A DNA stretch of 64,000 nucleotides from Kitasatospora sp. NBC_00458 (GCF_036013975.1 NZ_CP107904.1:3239501-3303500), one strand, 5' to 3'. Positions 43,026 through 51,624 are shown, counted from the first letter of the stretch. Numbers and translations: made by a program. The notes: generated from the sequence alone by a model not told the origin.

Positions 43026-44315
43026 ATGCTCGGCATGCCCCTGCTCCTGCTCGACCTCGACAACACGCTGCTCCCCAGGGACGCCGCTTTCCGGGCCTGG
43101 GCTCAGGAGTTCCTGACCGAACGAGGGCTGCCGCCCGGCGACGTCGACTGGCTCGCCACCATCGACGGCGGCGGCTACGTGCCGCGCAGCACCGTACTGT
43201 CCGCGGCCCGGCGCCGCTACGGACTGGACGAGTCGCTCGACCGCCTGCTCGCCCACTACCGGCGCGGCATCAACGCCCACATCCACTGCCCGTCCCGCAA
43301 CGTCGACGCGCTGCGGGCGGCACGGGACGCCGGGTGGACGCTCGGGATCGTGAGCAACGGCGGCACCCGACCCCAGCTGGAGAAGATCCGCCGGACCGGG
43401 CTCGGCCCGCTGGTCGACGGCTGGGTGATCTCGGAGGAGGCGGACTGCCTCAAGCCGGACCCGCTGATCTTCGAGATCGCCGCCCAGCGGTGCGGCGTCG
43501 CGCCGGTCGGCGACTGGACCAGCCGCACCTGGATGATCGGCGACCACGCTCCCGCCGACATCGCGGGGGCCGAGCTGGCCGGGCTGCGCAGCGTCTGGCT
43601 GCACCACGGCCGCCCCTGGGCCGAGCCCGGGTACCGGCCGACGCTGAAGGCCGCCGGTCTGCCGGAGGCGGTCGGGCAGGTGCTGTCGGCCCGCGGCGCA
43701 CCCTCGCCGCGGCCGGGGATCCGGGCGGGCGGGCCGGTCCGGCGGCGGGCCGTGGGCGCCGCGAGTGCCGTAGCCGGCCCCCGCTCGCGGGAGCGCGGGC
43801 TCCCGGCCGCCCGGGTGCCGGCTCCGGCCGGGGCGGTCACGGCACCCGCCGGCCCCGTCCCGGTGCCCGGGGCCGTCGTGGTGCCGATCGGACCGGGGGC
43901 GGTCGGACCGGGGGCGGTCGGACCGGGGGCGACGGCCCCGGAGACGAGGGCTCCGGAGATGAGGGCGCAGAGCAGCGCGCATCCCGGCGCGCAATGTCGA
44001 CTGTCCGCCCTGAGCGGCGGGCATGCGCCTGTTGCCTCGAACGCCGCGGGCGGTGCCACCCCGGGCCCCGGAACAGGCTTCCCTGTCCGAAACCGGCCAG
44101 GCGGGTTTGCCGTCGACGGCGCCGACCACCTCACGTCCGCGCACGCCACCGAGCCCCTGGAGCCTCCGGCCGCACTCCCGTCCACGGGCGGGAGCCCCGC
44201 GCGGACGAGGTTCGCCGTGCCCCCGGCCCGGTCGGCCCCGCGGCCCACCGCGGCCTTCCCGGGCACCGCCGGAGCCGGGGCGGAGCCGGCCCGCCGCGCC
44301 ACCCGGACCGGCTAG
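43026..44315 (+). CDS. HAD-family phosphatase with a 200-residue low-complexity tail
   Basis: The 429-aa frame begins with a complete HAD hydrolase of about 225 residues: motif I LLLDLDNTLLPRD, motif II IVSNGGTRPQ, motif III KPDPLIFEIAAQRCG and motif IV MIGDHAPADIAGA. The rest is Ala/Pro/Gly-rich with a VGPGA repeat and no recognisable fold; it may be a disordered tail or a frame left open by base composition. The domain should remove phosphate from a small metabolite. ATG 43026 or 43035 may be used; no ribosome site is clear, suggesting a short or absent leader. Confidence 0.8.
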   Translation: MLGMPLLLLDLDNTLLPRDAAFRAWAQEFLTERGLPPGDVDWLATIDGGGYVPRSTVLSAARRRYGLDESLDRLLAHYRRGINAHIHCPSRNVDALRAARDAGWTLGIVSNGGTRPQLEKIRRTGLGPLVDGWVISEEADCLKPDPLIFEIAAQRCGVAPVGDWTSRTWMIGDHAPADIAGAELAGLRSVWLHHGRPWAEPGYRPTLKAAGLPEAVGQVLSARGAPSPRPGIRAGGPVRRRAVGAASAVAGPRSRERGLPAARVPAPAGAVTAPAGPVPVPGAVVVPIGPGAVGPGAVGPGATAPETRAPEMRAQSSAHPGAQCRLSALSGGHAPVASNAAGGATPGPGTGFPVRNRPGGFAVDGADHLTSAHATEPLEPPAALPSTGGSPARTRFAVPPARSAPRPTAAFPGTAGAGAEPARRATRTG

Positions 44316-44467
44316 GACCCGCCCCGGACGTGTTCGCACGATCGCGTCGGACCGGGCCGGACCTGGCCGAACCGGGCCCGCGCATCCCGGGGCCGGGAGC
44401 CGAGGGCGGCCGGACGGGCGGGGCGGCGCGGCTTGATCGGGACGGCGCGAGGGGCGCAGGCGCAGGC

Positions 44468-45277
44468 TCAGCGCGTCCACCACCGGGTGCGGCCCCGCTC
44501 CGTGAAGCCGAGCTTGCGGTAGAGCGGCTCGCCGAGCGCGGTGGCGACCAGCGTGGCCGGACGGGCCGGGTCCGCGGCGGCCAGCGCCGTCCGCAGCACG
44601 GCGCGGGCCACTCCGCGGGAGCGCTGGGCGGGGAGGGTGGCGACCCAGTAGACGCCCACGGCCCGGCCGTCGTCGTGGGTCAGGCAGGCACCCGCGGTCG
44701 CACCGTCGACCCGGCCGAGCCAGGCCCGGCAGCCGGGTTCGCGCAGCAGCCGTTCGGGCAGGTGGGCACCCCTGGTCCAGGGTTGCCGCGGCGGGATCGG
44801 GAAGCCGTCGACGACCGCGCGCTCGGCCTCGGCGAAGGCGTCCGCGTCCAGGACCTCATCCACCGTCAGCACACCTGCGCCGCCGTCGCCCCCGGAGCCC
44901 CCGCCGCTCCCGCCGCCTGCGGACCCGTCCGCGCCCGGGGCCGGTGGCAGCGGGCCCGGTTCGCGCACCATCACCGCCATCGGCCGGCCCTGTCCGCAGT
45001 CGTGGCGGCTCAGGTCCAGGCCGCCGTACGGATCCTCGACGGTGAGCCGTACGGTGTCCCATGCGGTGAACAGGTCCGTCAGTTCCGCTTCCAGCGAACC
45101 CGGTTCGCGATACGGCCTGGTCACCACCACGCGGTGCGCGTCGTCGGGCGTGCGGGCGCAGCGGACGGCGGTGAATCCCGGGCGGACCAGGTGCCGCCAG
45201 TCGTGTGCGCGCGCCTGGGCGAGCCAGAAGGCGGCGGCGTTGTCATTGGCCTGTTCGAGCCGGCTGAGTATCTCCAC
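44468..45277 (-). CDS. GNAT-family N-acetyltransferase
   Basis: The 269-aa protein has a GNAT domain in its C-terminal half (GVYWVATLPAQRSRGVARAVLRTAL, the acetyl-CoA binding R-x-x-G-x-A pattern, and EPLYRKLGFTERGR at the end). The N-terminal half resembles the companion half of dual GNAT folds. A Gly/Ser-rich linker (GSAGGGSGGGSGGDGG) separates them. GTG 45277 is chosen; the ribosome site is weak. It is divergent from adpA. Substrate unknown. Confidence 0.82.
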   Translation of the reverse strand: MEILSRLEQANDNAAAFWLAQARAHDWRHLVRPGFTAVRCARTPDDAHRVVVTRPYREPGSLEAELTDLFTAWDTVRLTVEDPYGGLDLSRHDCGQGRPMAVMVREPGPLPPAPGADGSAGGGSGGGSGGDGGAGVLTVDEVLDADAFAEAERAVVDGFPIPPRQPWTRGAHLPERLLREPGCRAWLGRVDGATAGACLTHDDGRAVGVYWVATLPAQRSRGVARAVLRTALAAADPARPATLVATALGEPLYRKLGFTERGRTRWWTR

Positions 45278-45697
45278 GACAGGACGGTAGTCTCCACGGC
45301 CCGTACGTGCCGCCCGGCTCAGGCACTGGCCGGATGAGGCCTGGGAGGCGCACACTCCTCGGCCGTGCGCCCTCGTGTGCACCGCCGATTTTCGGTCAAT
45401 CTCGCGCGGCTCCCCCGTCCTTGGGCAAATCCGCAGCCCAGACGCGCCGGCCGGGCGCGCGGGAGCCGGACGTCCCAGGAGCCGCCCCGCGACAACCAGC
45501 CACCGTTGCACCGGCCCCCTTCCCAGAAGGGTCGACGGGTGCCACGCTTCGTGATCGAATGCATCACGCCAAATTGCCATGTCGACATAGCGTCGGATGG
45601 TGAACTTGTCACAACGGCAACGGTCCAACCCGATAGATTCGATCTTGGCCAGCAGTGCCGCACCACCACACCACACCACCGAGGGGGCTTGAGCGCC
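45278..45697. promoter_or_regulatory. adpA upstream region
   Basis: 420 bp between the divergent GNAT gene and adpA. Features seen are TGGCCGGATG at 45327-45336 (nine of ten positions of the AdpA consensus TGGCSNGWWY), an inverted repeat CGTGAT/ATCACG with 7-bp spacer at 45550-45568, and a perfect 10-bp palindrome ATGTCGACAT at 45579-45588. Streptomycete adpA genes have long leaders and are autoregulated, so these are plausible sites. None is proven. Confidence 0.5.
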
Positions 45698-48055
45698 TTG
45701 AGCAGGGTGAGCAGGAGCGACGCGGGTCCTGACAGCGGCCAGACCGCGGCCGGTATCGCGGGTCGTTCCGCGAGAGGAGCCGGCACCAAGGCCCTCGCCG
45801 CCAACACCCGTACCTCCGGCACCGCCTCGTACCCCTCCTATTCCGCTGCGGCCTCACCGGCCCCCGGCGCCCCTTCCGCACCAGCCGCCCCAGGCGGCCC
45901 GGGTGCCTCCGGCGCCCCGGGTGCCCCGTCCTTCCCCGCAGCCCCGGAGCACGGTGGACGCACCGTCAGCCGATCCGCCGTCAGCCACGGCAGCGGGTAC
46001 GGGTCCGGGGCGGACGGCCGGAACGGGCAGTCGGTTACCGGCCAACCTGGCGGCCATCCCGGCAGCCACTCCGGCGGACCCGAGAACGGGTTCACGACCT
46101 TCGCCGCCGCCCCGGCCGGCACGCTCTCCGGCCCGGCGCCGGCCGGCACCGTGGCGGCCAACGGGCTCCCGTCCGGCCCGCTCGGCCTCGGGGTGTCCGG
46201 CCACGGTGCGCCCGGACACGGCCCGGGCGGCCACGGCGGACCGGGCTCCGTCCTCAACGGCTCCTCGACGCCGGTGATGGCGGCCGCACCGCGCAAGCTC
46301 TCCGGCCGGCGCCGCCGCGAGACCGTCGCCGTCCTGATCTTCGGCGGCGCGCCGATCTTCGAGAGCTCGATCCCGCTCTCCGTCTTCGGCGTCGACCGCC
46401 AGGACGCGGGGGTGCCGCGCTACCGCCTGCTGGTCTGCGCCGGCGAGGAGGGTCCGCTCGCCACCACCGGCGGCCTCACCCTCTCCGCCCCGTACGGGCT
46501 GGAGGCGCTCGCCCGCGCCGGGACGATCGTCGTACCGGCCTGGCGCTCGATCTCCCAGCCGCCGCCCGTCGAGGCGATCACGGCGCTCCGCAAGGCGCAC
46601 CACGAGGGGGCCCGGATCATCGGCCTCTGCACCGGCGCGTTCGTGCTCGCCGCCGCCGGCCTGCTGGACGGCCGCCCGGCCACCACCCACTGGATGTACG
46701 CCCCGACCCTGGCCAAGCGCTACCCGCGGGTGCACGTCGACCCGCGCGAGCTCTTCGTCGACGACGGCGACGTGCTGACCTCGGCGGGCACCGCGGCCGG
46801 GATCGACCTCTGCCTGCACGTGGTCCGCAGCGACCACGGCGCCGAGGCCGCGAACGCGCTCGCCCGCCGGCTGGTGGTGCCGAGCCGTCGCAGCGGCGGC
46901 GGGCAGGCCCAGTACATCGATCAGTCTTTACCGGAGGAGATCGGCAACGACCCGCTCGCCGAGGTGGTCACCTGGGCGCTGGAGAACCTCAACCAGCAGT
47001 TCGACGTCGAGGTTCTGGCGGCCCGCGCCTACATGAGCCGGCGGACCTTCGACCGGCGGTTCCGCACGCTCACCGGCAGCGCGCCGCTGCAGTGGCTGAT
47101 CACCCAGCGGGTGCTCCAGGCCCAGCGGCTGCTGGAGACCTCGGAGCTGTCGGTGGACGACGTCGCGCGCCGCTGCGGCTTCCGGTCGCCGGTGGCGCTG
47201 CGCGGGCACTTCCGGCGCCAGCTCGGGGTCTCGCCGGCCGCCTACCGGACCGGCTACCGGGCCCGGCGGCCGGGCGGCGCCGCGGCCGCGCAGTCCTCGG
47301 CGCAGGCCGGCGACCTCCGGCTGACCGGGGCCGTGCCGCAGCCGAGCGCGGCCTCGGCGCCGGCGGGCGGGACGCTCCCCGGCCAGCACGGCGGGCACGG
47401 AGCGGCGTCGGCACCGGGCTTCCCCGGCGGGCCAGGCGGTGCCGCCGCGCACCCCGGCCAGCACGGGCAGCCCTCGGGTCAGGGCGTCCACGCCCGGGCC
47501 GGGCAGCCGTACCCGCACCAGTCCGCCGGACACCAGCAGCACCCCGGTATGCCGGGTGCCGGACGCGGCCCGGCACGGCCGCCGATGGTGCCGGCCCAGC
47601 CAGGGCCGAACGCCGGCCGGCCGCCCCGGACGGCGGAGCACGCCGCGGCCGAGGACGGGCACCCGCAGCCGGGTGCCCGCGGCCAGGGGCAGGGGCACCG
47701 GACTTCGGCCGAGCGGCCGCAGGACGAGGCCCCGGCGGCCGGCCGGAGCCACGGTGCGGCCGGTGGACGGCTGCCGGCGCCCGCACCGGCCGGGACGCCC
47801 GAGGCGCGGGCCCGGCAGGCCCGGGCCGGCCAGGTCCGCCCGCAGGGCGGCCGGGCCGCCGCGCCGGAAGGCGTCCGGGAGCCCCGCGACGCCCGGACCG
47901 CACGGGAGGGCCGCCCCACGCACCCCGTCCACCCCGGCCGGGAGACCCGTGAAACGGACGGTCACGCCCAGGACGAACACGGCTCCGAGTCCTGCGCCCC
48001 GGCGCCCCGCCAGGCTCCATCGGTGCCCGTGGCGCGTGATCGCGCCGTAGGGTGA
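45698..48055 (+). CDS. adpA: AdpA, AraC-family master regulator of development (extended form)
   Basis: The 785-aa product contains the AdpA core of about 330 residues: a DJ-1/PfpI-like dimerisation domain (about 205-385; FESSIPLSVFGVDRQDAGVPRYRLLVC, GLCTGAFVLAAAGLLDGRPATTHWMY) and an AraC HTH domain (about 427-524; AARAYMSRRTFDRRFR, RCGFRSPVALRGHFRRQLG). A TTA codon at 46928 (residue 411) lies in the linker, the position of the bldA-dependent TTA in known adpA genes. Known AdpA proteins are about 400 residues; here about 190 Gly/Ser/Ala/Pro-rich residues precede the core and about 260 follow. TTG 45698 is chosen because of GAGGGGG upstream; GTG 45707 or ATG 46277 are alternatives. AdpA activates sporulation and secondary metabolism genes. 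Confidence 0.9.
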   Translation: MSRVSRSDAGPDSGQTAAGIAGRSARGAGTKALAANTRTSGTASYPSYSAAASPAPGAPSAPAAPGGPGASGAPGAPSFPAAPEHGGRTVSRSAVSHGSGYGSGADGRNGQSVTGQPGGHPGSHSGGPENGFTTFAAAPAGTLSGPAPAGTVAANGLPSGPLGLGVSGHGAPGHGPGGHGGPGSVLNGSSTPVMAAAPRKLSGRRRRETVAVLIFGGAPIFESSIPLSVFGVDRQDAGVPRYRLLVCAGEEGPLATTGGLTLSAPYGLEALARAGTIVVPAWRSISQPPPVEAITALRKAHHEGARIIGLCTGAFVLAAAGLLDGRPATTHWMYAPTLAKRYPRVHVDPRELFVDDGDVLTSAGTAAGIDLCLHVVRSDHGAEAANALARRLVVPSRRSGGGQAQYIDQSLPEEIGNDPLAEVVTWALENLNQQFDVEVLAARAYMSRRTFDRRFRTLTGSAPLQWLITQRVLQAQRLLETSELSVDDVARRCGFRSPVALRGHFRRQLGVSPAAYRTGYRARRPGGAAAAQSSAQAGDLRLTGAVPQPSAASAPAGGTLPGQHGGHGAASAPGFPGGPGGAAAHPGQHGQPSGQGVHARAGQPYPHQSAGHQQHPGMPGAGRGPARPPMVPAQPGPNAGRPPRTAEHAAAEDGHPQPGARGQGQGHRTSAERPQDEAPAAGRSHGAAGGRLPAPAPAGTPEARARQARAGQVRPQGGRAAAPEGVREPRDARTAREGRPTHPVHPGRETRETDGHAQDEHGSESCAPAPRQAPSVPVARDRAVG

Positions 48056-48060
48056 GTGAC

Positions 48061-48663
48061 GTGAATGACCGTTTGGTATGGATCGACTGTGAAATGACAG
48101 GCCTCGACCTCGACCGGGACGCCCTGGTCGAGGTCGCGGCGCTGGTGACCGACTCCGAGCTGAACATCCTCGGCGAGGGTGTCGACGTCATCATCCGCCC
48201 GCCCGCGGAGGCGGTGGCGAACATGCCCGAAGTGGTGCGGGCCATGCACACCTCCTCCGGGCTGCTCGACGAGCTGGAGCACGGGGTGACGCTCGCCGAG
48301 GCGGAGGCGCTGGTCCTCGCGTACGTGCGCGAGCACGTGCCGGAGGCCGGCCGGACACCGCTCTGCGGGAACTCGGTCGCGACCGACCGCGGCTTCCTGG
48401 CCCGGGACATGCCGGCCCTGGAGGGGCACCTGCACTACCGGATCGTGGACGTCTCCTCGATCAAGGAGCTGGCCCGCCGCTGGTACCCGAAGGCGTACTA
48501 CAACAGCCCGCAGAAGGGCGGCAACCACCGGGCGCTCGCCGACATCCGGGAGAGCATCGACGAACTGCGGTACTACCGCGAGGCGGTGTTCGTCGCCCAG
48601 CCCGGCCCGGACACCGACACCGCGCGCGCGATCGCCGAGAAGTACCAGCCTCCGGCCGGCTGA
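48061..48663 (+). CDS. orn: Oligoribonuclease
   Basis: The 200-aa DEDDh 3'-5' exonuclease degrades two- to five-nucleotide RNA and linear c-di-GMP products. Motifs are WIDCEMTGLDLDRD (DxE), VANMPEVVRAMHTSSGL, LCGNSVATDRGFLARDMP, IVDVSSIKELARRWYP and NHRALADIRESI with the terminal H-x4-D. It starts five bases after the adpA stop, the conserved adpA-orn pair of Streptomyces. GTG 48061 matches family N-termini better than GTG 48052, which overlaps the adpA stop. Confidence 0.96.
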   Translation: MNDRLVWIDCEMTGLDLDRDALVEVAALVTDSELNILGEGVDVIIRPPAEAVANMPEVVRAMHTSSGLLDELEHGVTLAEAEALVLAYVREHVPEAGRTPLCGNSVATDRGFLARDMPALEGHLHYRIVDVSSIKELARRWYPKAYYNSPQKGGNHRALADIRESIDELRYYREAVFVAQPGPDTDTARAIAEKYQPPAG

Positions 48664-48788
48664 CCCCGGAAACCGTGGAGGTGCCCGCGTCCGGCCGATC
48701 GAATCCCTGGCGCGAGCACCCTCCCGGATCCTGTATTGTTCTTCATGTCGGAACGGGAACGCGAAGAGCGGGAACGGTCCGGACAGAT

Positions 48789-48865
48789 GGTGGGTGTAGC
48801 TCAGTTGGTAGAGCACCTGGTTGTGGTCCAGGTGGCCGCGGGTTCGAGTCCCGTCACTCACCCCA
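48789..48865 (+). tRNA. tRNA-His (GTG)
   Basis: Cloverleaf with 7-bp acceptor stem GTGGGTG/CACTCAC, the extra 5' G at position -1 paired with C73 that marks tRNA-His, anticodon GTG in loop TTGTGGT, and an encoded CCA. Confidence 0.96.
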
Positions 48866-48870
48866 GAGTC

Positions 48871-48918
48871 CTCAGGGGCCGGTTTCTTCAGGAGACCGGC
48901 CCCTGAGGCGTTTTCATG
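48871..48918 (+). terminator. Terminator after tRNA-His
   Basis: A 13-bp perfect stem (CTCAGGGGCCGGT and its complement) with an 11-nt loop, followed by GCGTTTTC. Confidence 0.88.
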
Positions 48919-49092
48919 CTCCGGCACCTTCCCCGCCGCCGGGCCGAACGGGTCGACGCCGCCGCCCGGCGTTCCGGCCGCACCGGCCCCGCCCCGGGGA
49001 CCGCGGAGGCCGGGGCGACGTGGCCTCCGTCTCATCTTTTTCCCCGCCGGCGGAGCTGCCGCCGGAAGCTACCGGCTAGTAACGTTGCGGCC

Positions 49093-49539
49093 ATGACCAC
49101 ACCTTCGATCGGCCAGCTGCTCGACTCCACCGTGCCGATGGCACGGACCCTCAAGCTGGAGTACCTGGAGACCACCCCCGAGCGCGCCGTGCTCCGGCTG
49201 CCCGACCAGCCCGAGTACCACAACCACGTCGGCGGGCCGCACGCCGGCGCGATGTTCACCCTCGCCGAGTCGGCCAGCGGCTGCATCGTGCTGGGCGCCT
49301 TCGGCGACCAGCTCTCGCGCGCGGTGCCGCTCGCGGTGAGCGCCGAGATCTCGTACAAGAAGCTCGCCATGGGCGTCGTCACCGCGACCGCCGTCCTCGG
49401 CCGGCCGGCCGCCGAGATCGTCGCCGAGCTGGACAGGGGCGAGCGCCCGGAGTTCCCGGTGACCGTGGAGATCACCCGCGCCGACGGCGCGGTGACCGGT
49501 GTCATGACCGTGCTCTGGACCCTTCGCCCCAACTCCTGA
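49093..49539 (+). CDS. PaaI/DUF4442-type hotdog thioesterase-like protein
   Basis: The 148-aa protein is a single hotdog domain: the helix segment YHNHVGGPHAGAMFTLAESASG with the conserved H-x-G, followed by five strands (AVSAEISYKKLAMGVVTATAVL and PVTVEITRADGAVTGVMTVLWTL). Members hydrolyse acyl-CoA thioesters or bind acyl chains. There is no strong ribosome site before the ATG. It stands alone between tRNA-His and a secreted protein gene. Substrate unknown. Confidence 0.82.
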   Translation: MTTPSIGQLLDSTVPMARTLKLEYLETTPERAVLRLPDQPEYHNHVGGPHAGAMFTLAESASGCIVLGAFGDQLSRAVPLAVSAEISYKKLAMGVVTATAVLGRPAAEIVAELDRGERPEFPVTVEITRADGAVTGVMTVLWTLRPNS

Positions 49540-49599
49540 CCCCTGCCCCGGCTCCTGGTCCCCGGCTCCGGCCCCGGGGGCGCCGGCCGCGGCCGACGG

Positions 49600-50727
49600 G
49601 TGGCACGGCCGTCCGGGACGGCGGCCGTGTCCTCACGGGCCGTCCGCTCGTTCTCGATTCACGTGCGAGCCAAACACGCGACCAAGGACCTGTCCTCGGA
49701 GTCCCGTCGTCCGCCCGGAGGTCGGGCCGGGCGGACCGGACGATGGCTCCCCCGGCTGCCCCGGGCGGTCGCCGCGGGCGGGGCGCTCCTCGCGCAGCTC
49801 TGGGGCATCGGCGCCACCGGCGCGTACGCGGCCAGTGCCGAACCGCTCCCGGAACCGGTGAGCCGGACGGCCGTCGGCCGGGCCCTGGCCGACGGCTCCC
49901 TGCCCGACGGGACGTCAGCGGGGCAGGGCGCCGTGACCCCCGGGGACGCCGCCCGGAACGCGGACCGGGGGACGGCTCCGGGACCGGGCGAGGGCGTACC
50001 CGACGGGCCGCACCCCTCGCCGCCGGAACCGCCGCCGGTCCGGCCCCAGGACCAGCCGCACTCCCCCGCACAGCAGGACGGACCGGGGGGCGCCGCCCTC
50101 CCGGCCGCGCCCCCCGGCCTCCTCGGACACCTCGCCGGTGCCACCGCCGTGGTCGTCCCGGCGGCGGAGCTGGACGCCGCGACCGTCGGCGGCACTCTCC
50201 AGGACCGGATCAGGGCGGGCGGCCTCCCCCTGCCCGGACAGCGGGCCGCCGTCCCGGACGCCTTCGCGATCGCCTCCGGACTGCTGGGCGGCGTCCCCGC
50301 CCAGTCCCGCCCGGCCGGATCGCGCGCCTCGCGGGAGGGCGCGCCCGACGGACCCTCCACACCGCCCGGCCGCACCGGCAGCGGCCCGCGGGCCACCCGG
50401 CCGGGCGGGGAGCAGCGAGGTCCGGCCGCTCCGCCACCGGCACGCGGGGCGACGGCCGCGCAGCCCCACGCCACCGACCGCACGGGTGCGGGCGGTGCCG
50501 GCGAGAACGGTCGGACCGGCGGCGAACGACAACGGGCGGTGCTCCCCGAGGGCTACGCCGCGAACGGCCCGGCCGCCGTGAACGCCGGGGCCGCGAGGAC
50601 GGCCACCGTCACCGCCGCGCACGACGCCTCGGGCACCGCCACCGCCGTCCTCGCCCCGATCGCGGCCGGGCTGGCCCTGACCGGCGCCGCGATGTACAAG
50701 CACCGGGGACTGCCGAAGGGGCACTGA
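49600..50727 (+). CDS. Hypothetical secreted protein with C-terminal membrane helix
   Basis: The 375-aa frame has a basic N-terminus and a hydrophobic export segment at about 55-75 (AVAAGGALLAQLWGIGATG, cleavage near AYAAS), followed by 250 residues rich in Pro, Gly and Ala. A C-terminal helix (TAVLAPIAAGLALTGAAMYK) precedes a short basic tail HRGLPKGH, suggesting a protein tethered to the membrane with its body outside. Residues 145-210 may form a small folded unit (ATAVVVPAAELDAATVGGTL). GTG 49600 may not be the true start; the basic stretch suggests a start nearer residue 20. Function unknown. Confidence 0.55.
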   Translation: MARPSGTAAVSSRAVRSFSIHVRAKHATKDLSSESRRPPGGRAGRTGRWLPRLPRAVAAGGALLAQLWGIGATGAYAASAEPLPEPVSRTAVGRALADGSLPDGTSAGQGAVTPGDAARNADRGTAPGPGEGVPDGPHPSPPEPPPVRPQDQPHSPAQQDGPGGAALPAAPPGLLGHLAGATAVVVPAAELDAATVGGTLQDRIRAGGLPLPGQRAAVPDAFAIASGLLGGVPAQSRPAGSRASREGAPDGPSTPPGRTGSGPRATRPGGEQRGPAAPPPARGATAAQPHATDRTGAGGAGENGRTGGERQRAVLPEGYAANGPAAVNAGAARTATVTAAHDASGTATAVLAPIAAGLALTGAAMYKHRGLPKGH

Positions 50728-50811
50728 CCCGGGCCCGTCGGCGCCGCCGCCCGCACCCCCGCCGACTCCTCGACCGGCACGGGTGCGGCGAGTTGCGGAC
50801 CGCACCGCGGG

Positions 50812-51050
50812 GACCGGGCGGAGCGGGGACCGGGCGGAGCGGGGACCGGGCGGAGCGGGGACCGGGCGAGCGGGGACCGGGCGGAGCGGGGACCGGGCGA
50901 GCGGGGACCGGGCGGAGCGGGGACCGGGCGGAGCGGGGACCGGGCGAGCGGGGACCGGGCGGAGCGGGGACCGGGCGGAGCGGGGACCGGGCGGAGCGGG
51001 GACCGGGCGAGCGCGGACCGGGCGGAGCGGGGACCGGGCGAGCGGACGGT
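50812..51050. repeat. 15/16-bp tandem repeat array, about 15 units
   Basis: Ten copies of GACCGGGCGGAGCGGG (16 bp) interspersed with five copies of the one-base-shorter GACCGGGCGAGCGGG type, one of them with a substitution. The order is AAABABAABAAABAB. It lies between the convergent secreted-protein and GNAT genes and reaches the GNAT stop codon. There are no spacers, so it is a minisatellite and not CRISPR. Confidence 0.92.
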
Positions 51051-51514
51051 CAGCCGTCCGACGGCCCCGTCGTCAGGGCCAGCAGCGGGAGTTCACGGCC
51101 CGGTATCGAACCGGAGGGCACGACGCCGATCCGGACGGCGCCCATGGCCGCGTAGAACGGCTCGGCGTTCGGGTCGGCCACCACGAGCACCCGGCGGAAG
51201 CCCAGCTCCTCGGCCCGGCTCACCAGGTGCTCCATCAGCCGGCGGCCGACGCCCCGGCCGATCGCGTCCGGTTCGACGAAGAGCATGTCCAACTCCCCCT
51301 CCGGCGGCGCTCCGACGAGGGTGACGAAGCCCAGCACCCGGCCGTCCTCCTCGGCCACCGCCGCCCGGTCGGCCTCGATCCGGTCCGGGTCCAGGGTGAG
51401 TTCGGCGCGGCAGGCCTCCAGGAACTCCGCGTCGTAGCCCCAGTGCCCCTTCGAACGCAGCGCCAGGGCACTGAGCGGCCCCGCCTCGTCCGGTCGTGCC
51501 GGCCTGATCCGCAT
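51050..51514 (-). CDS. GNAT-family N-acetyltransferase
   Basis: The 154-aa single-domain GNAT begins MRIRPARPDEAGPLSALALRS. It contains the acetyl-CoA site FVEPDAIGRGVGRRLMEHL and the C-terminal ADPNAEPFYAAMGAVRIG. ATG 51514 is supported by GGAGGGG eight bases upstream; the longer frame to 51592 is not. The stop codon abuts the tandem repeat array. The substrate is likely a small amine or protein N-terminus but cannot be named. Confidence 0.88.
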   Translation of the reverse strand: MRIRPARPDEAGPLSALALRSKGHWGYDAEFLEACRAELTLDPDRIEADRAAVAEEDGRVLGFVTLVGAPPEGELDMLFVEPDAIGRGVGRRLMEHLVSRAEELGFRRVLVVADPNAEPFYAAMGAVRIGVVPSGSIPGRELPLLALTTGPSDG

Positions 51515-51624
51515 GGCGTCCACCCCTCCGGTCGGCCCTGTCCGGATTCCGGACGGGGTGCCCATTGTCGGCAGCCCGGGGGCCTGTGCCAAGCGGTTTT
51601 CCGGCGGCCGCCGCGGCCGCCCGG

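Noticed and set aside
42458..45337. 959-codon plus-strand frame across the HAD and GNAT region
   Set aside because: It overlaps the HAD gene in another frame and runs antisense to GNAT; there is no domain and it is Arg/Pro/Gly-rich.
45365..45697. Further N-terminal extension of AdpA back to 45365
   Set aside because: The stretch has mixed third positions and lies before the conserved GAGGGGG ribosome site; it is better explained as the adpA leader.
50812..51050. Tandem array considered as CRISPR
   Set aside because: Units are 15-16 bp and directly abutting, with no spacers and no cas genes nearby.
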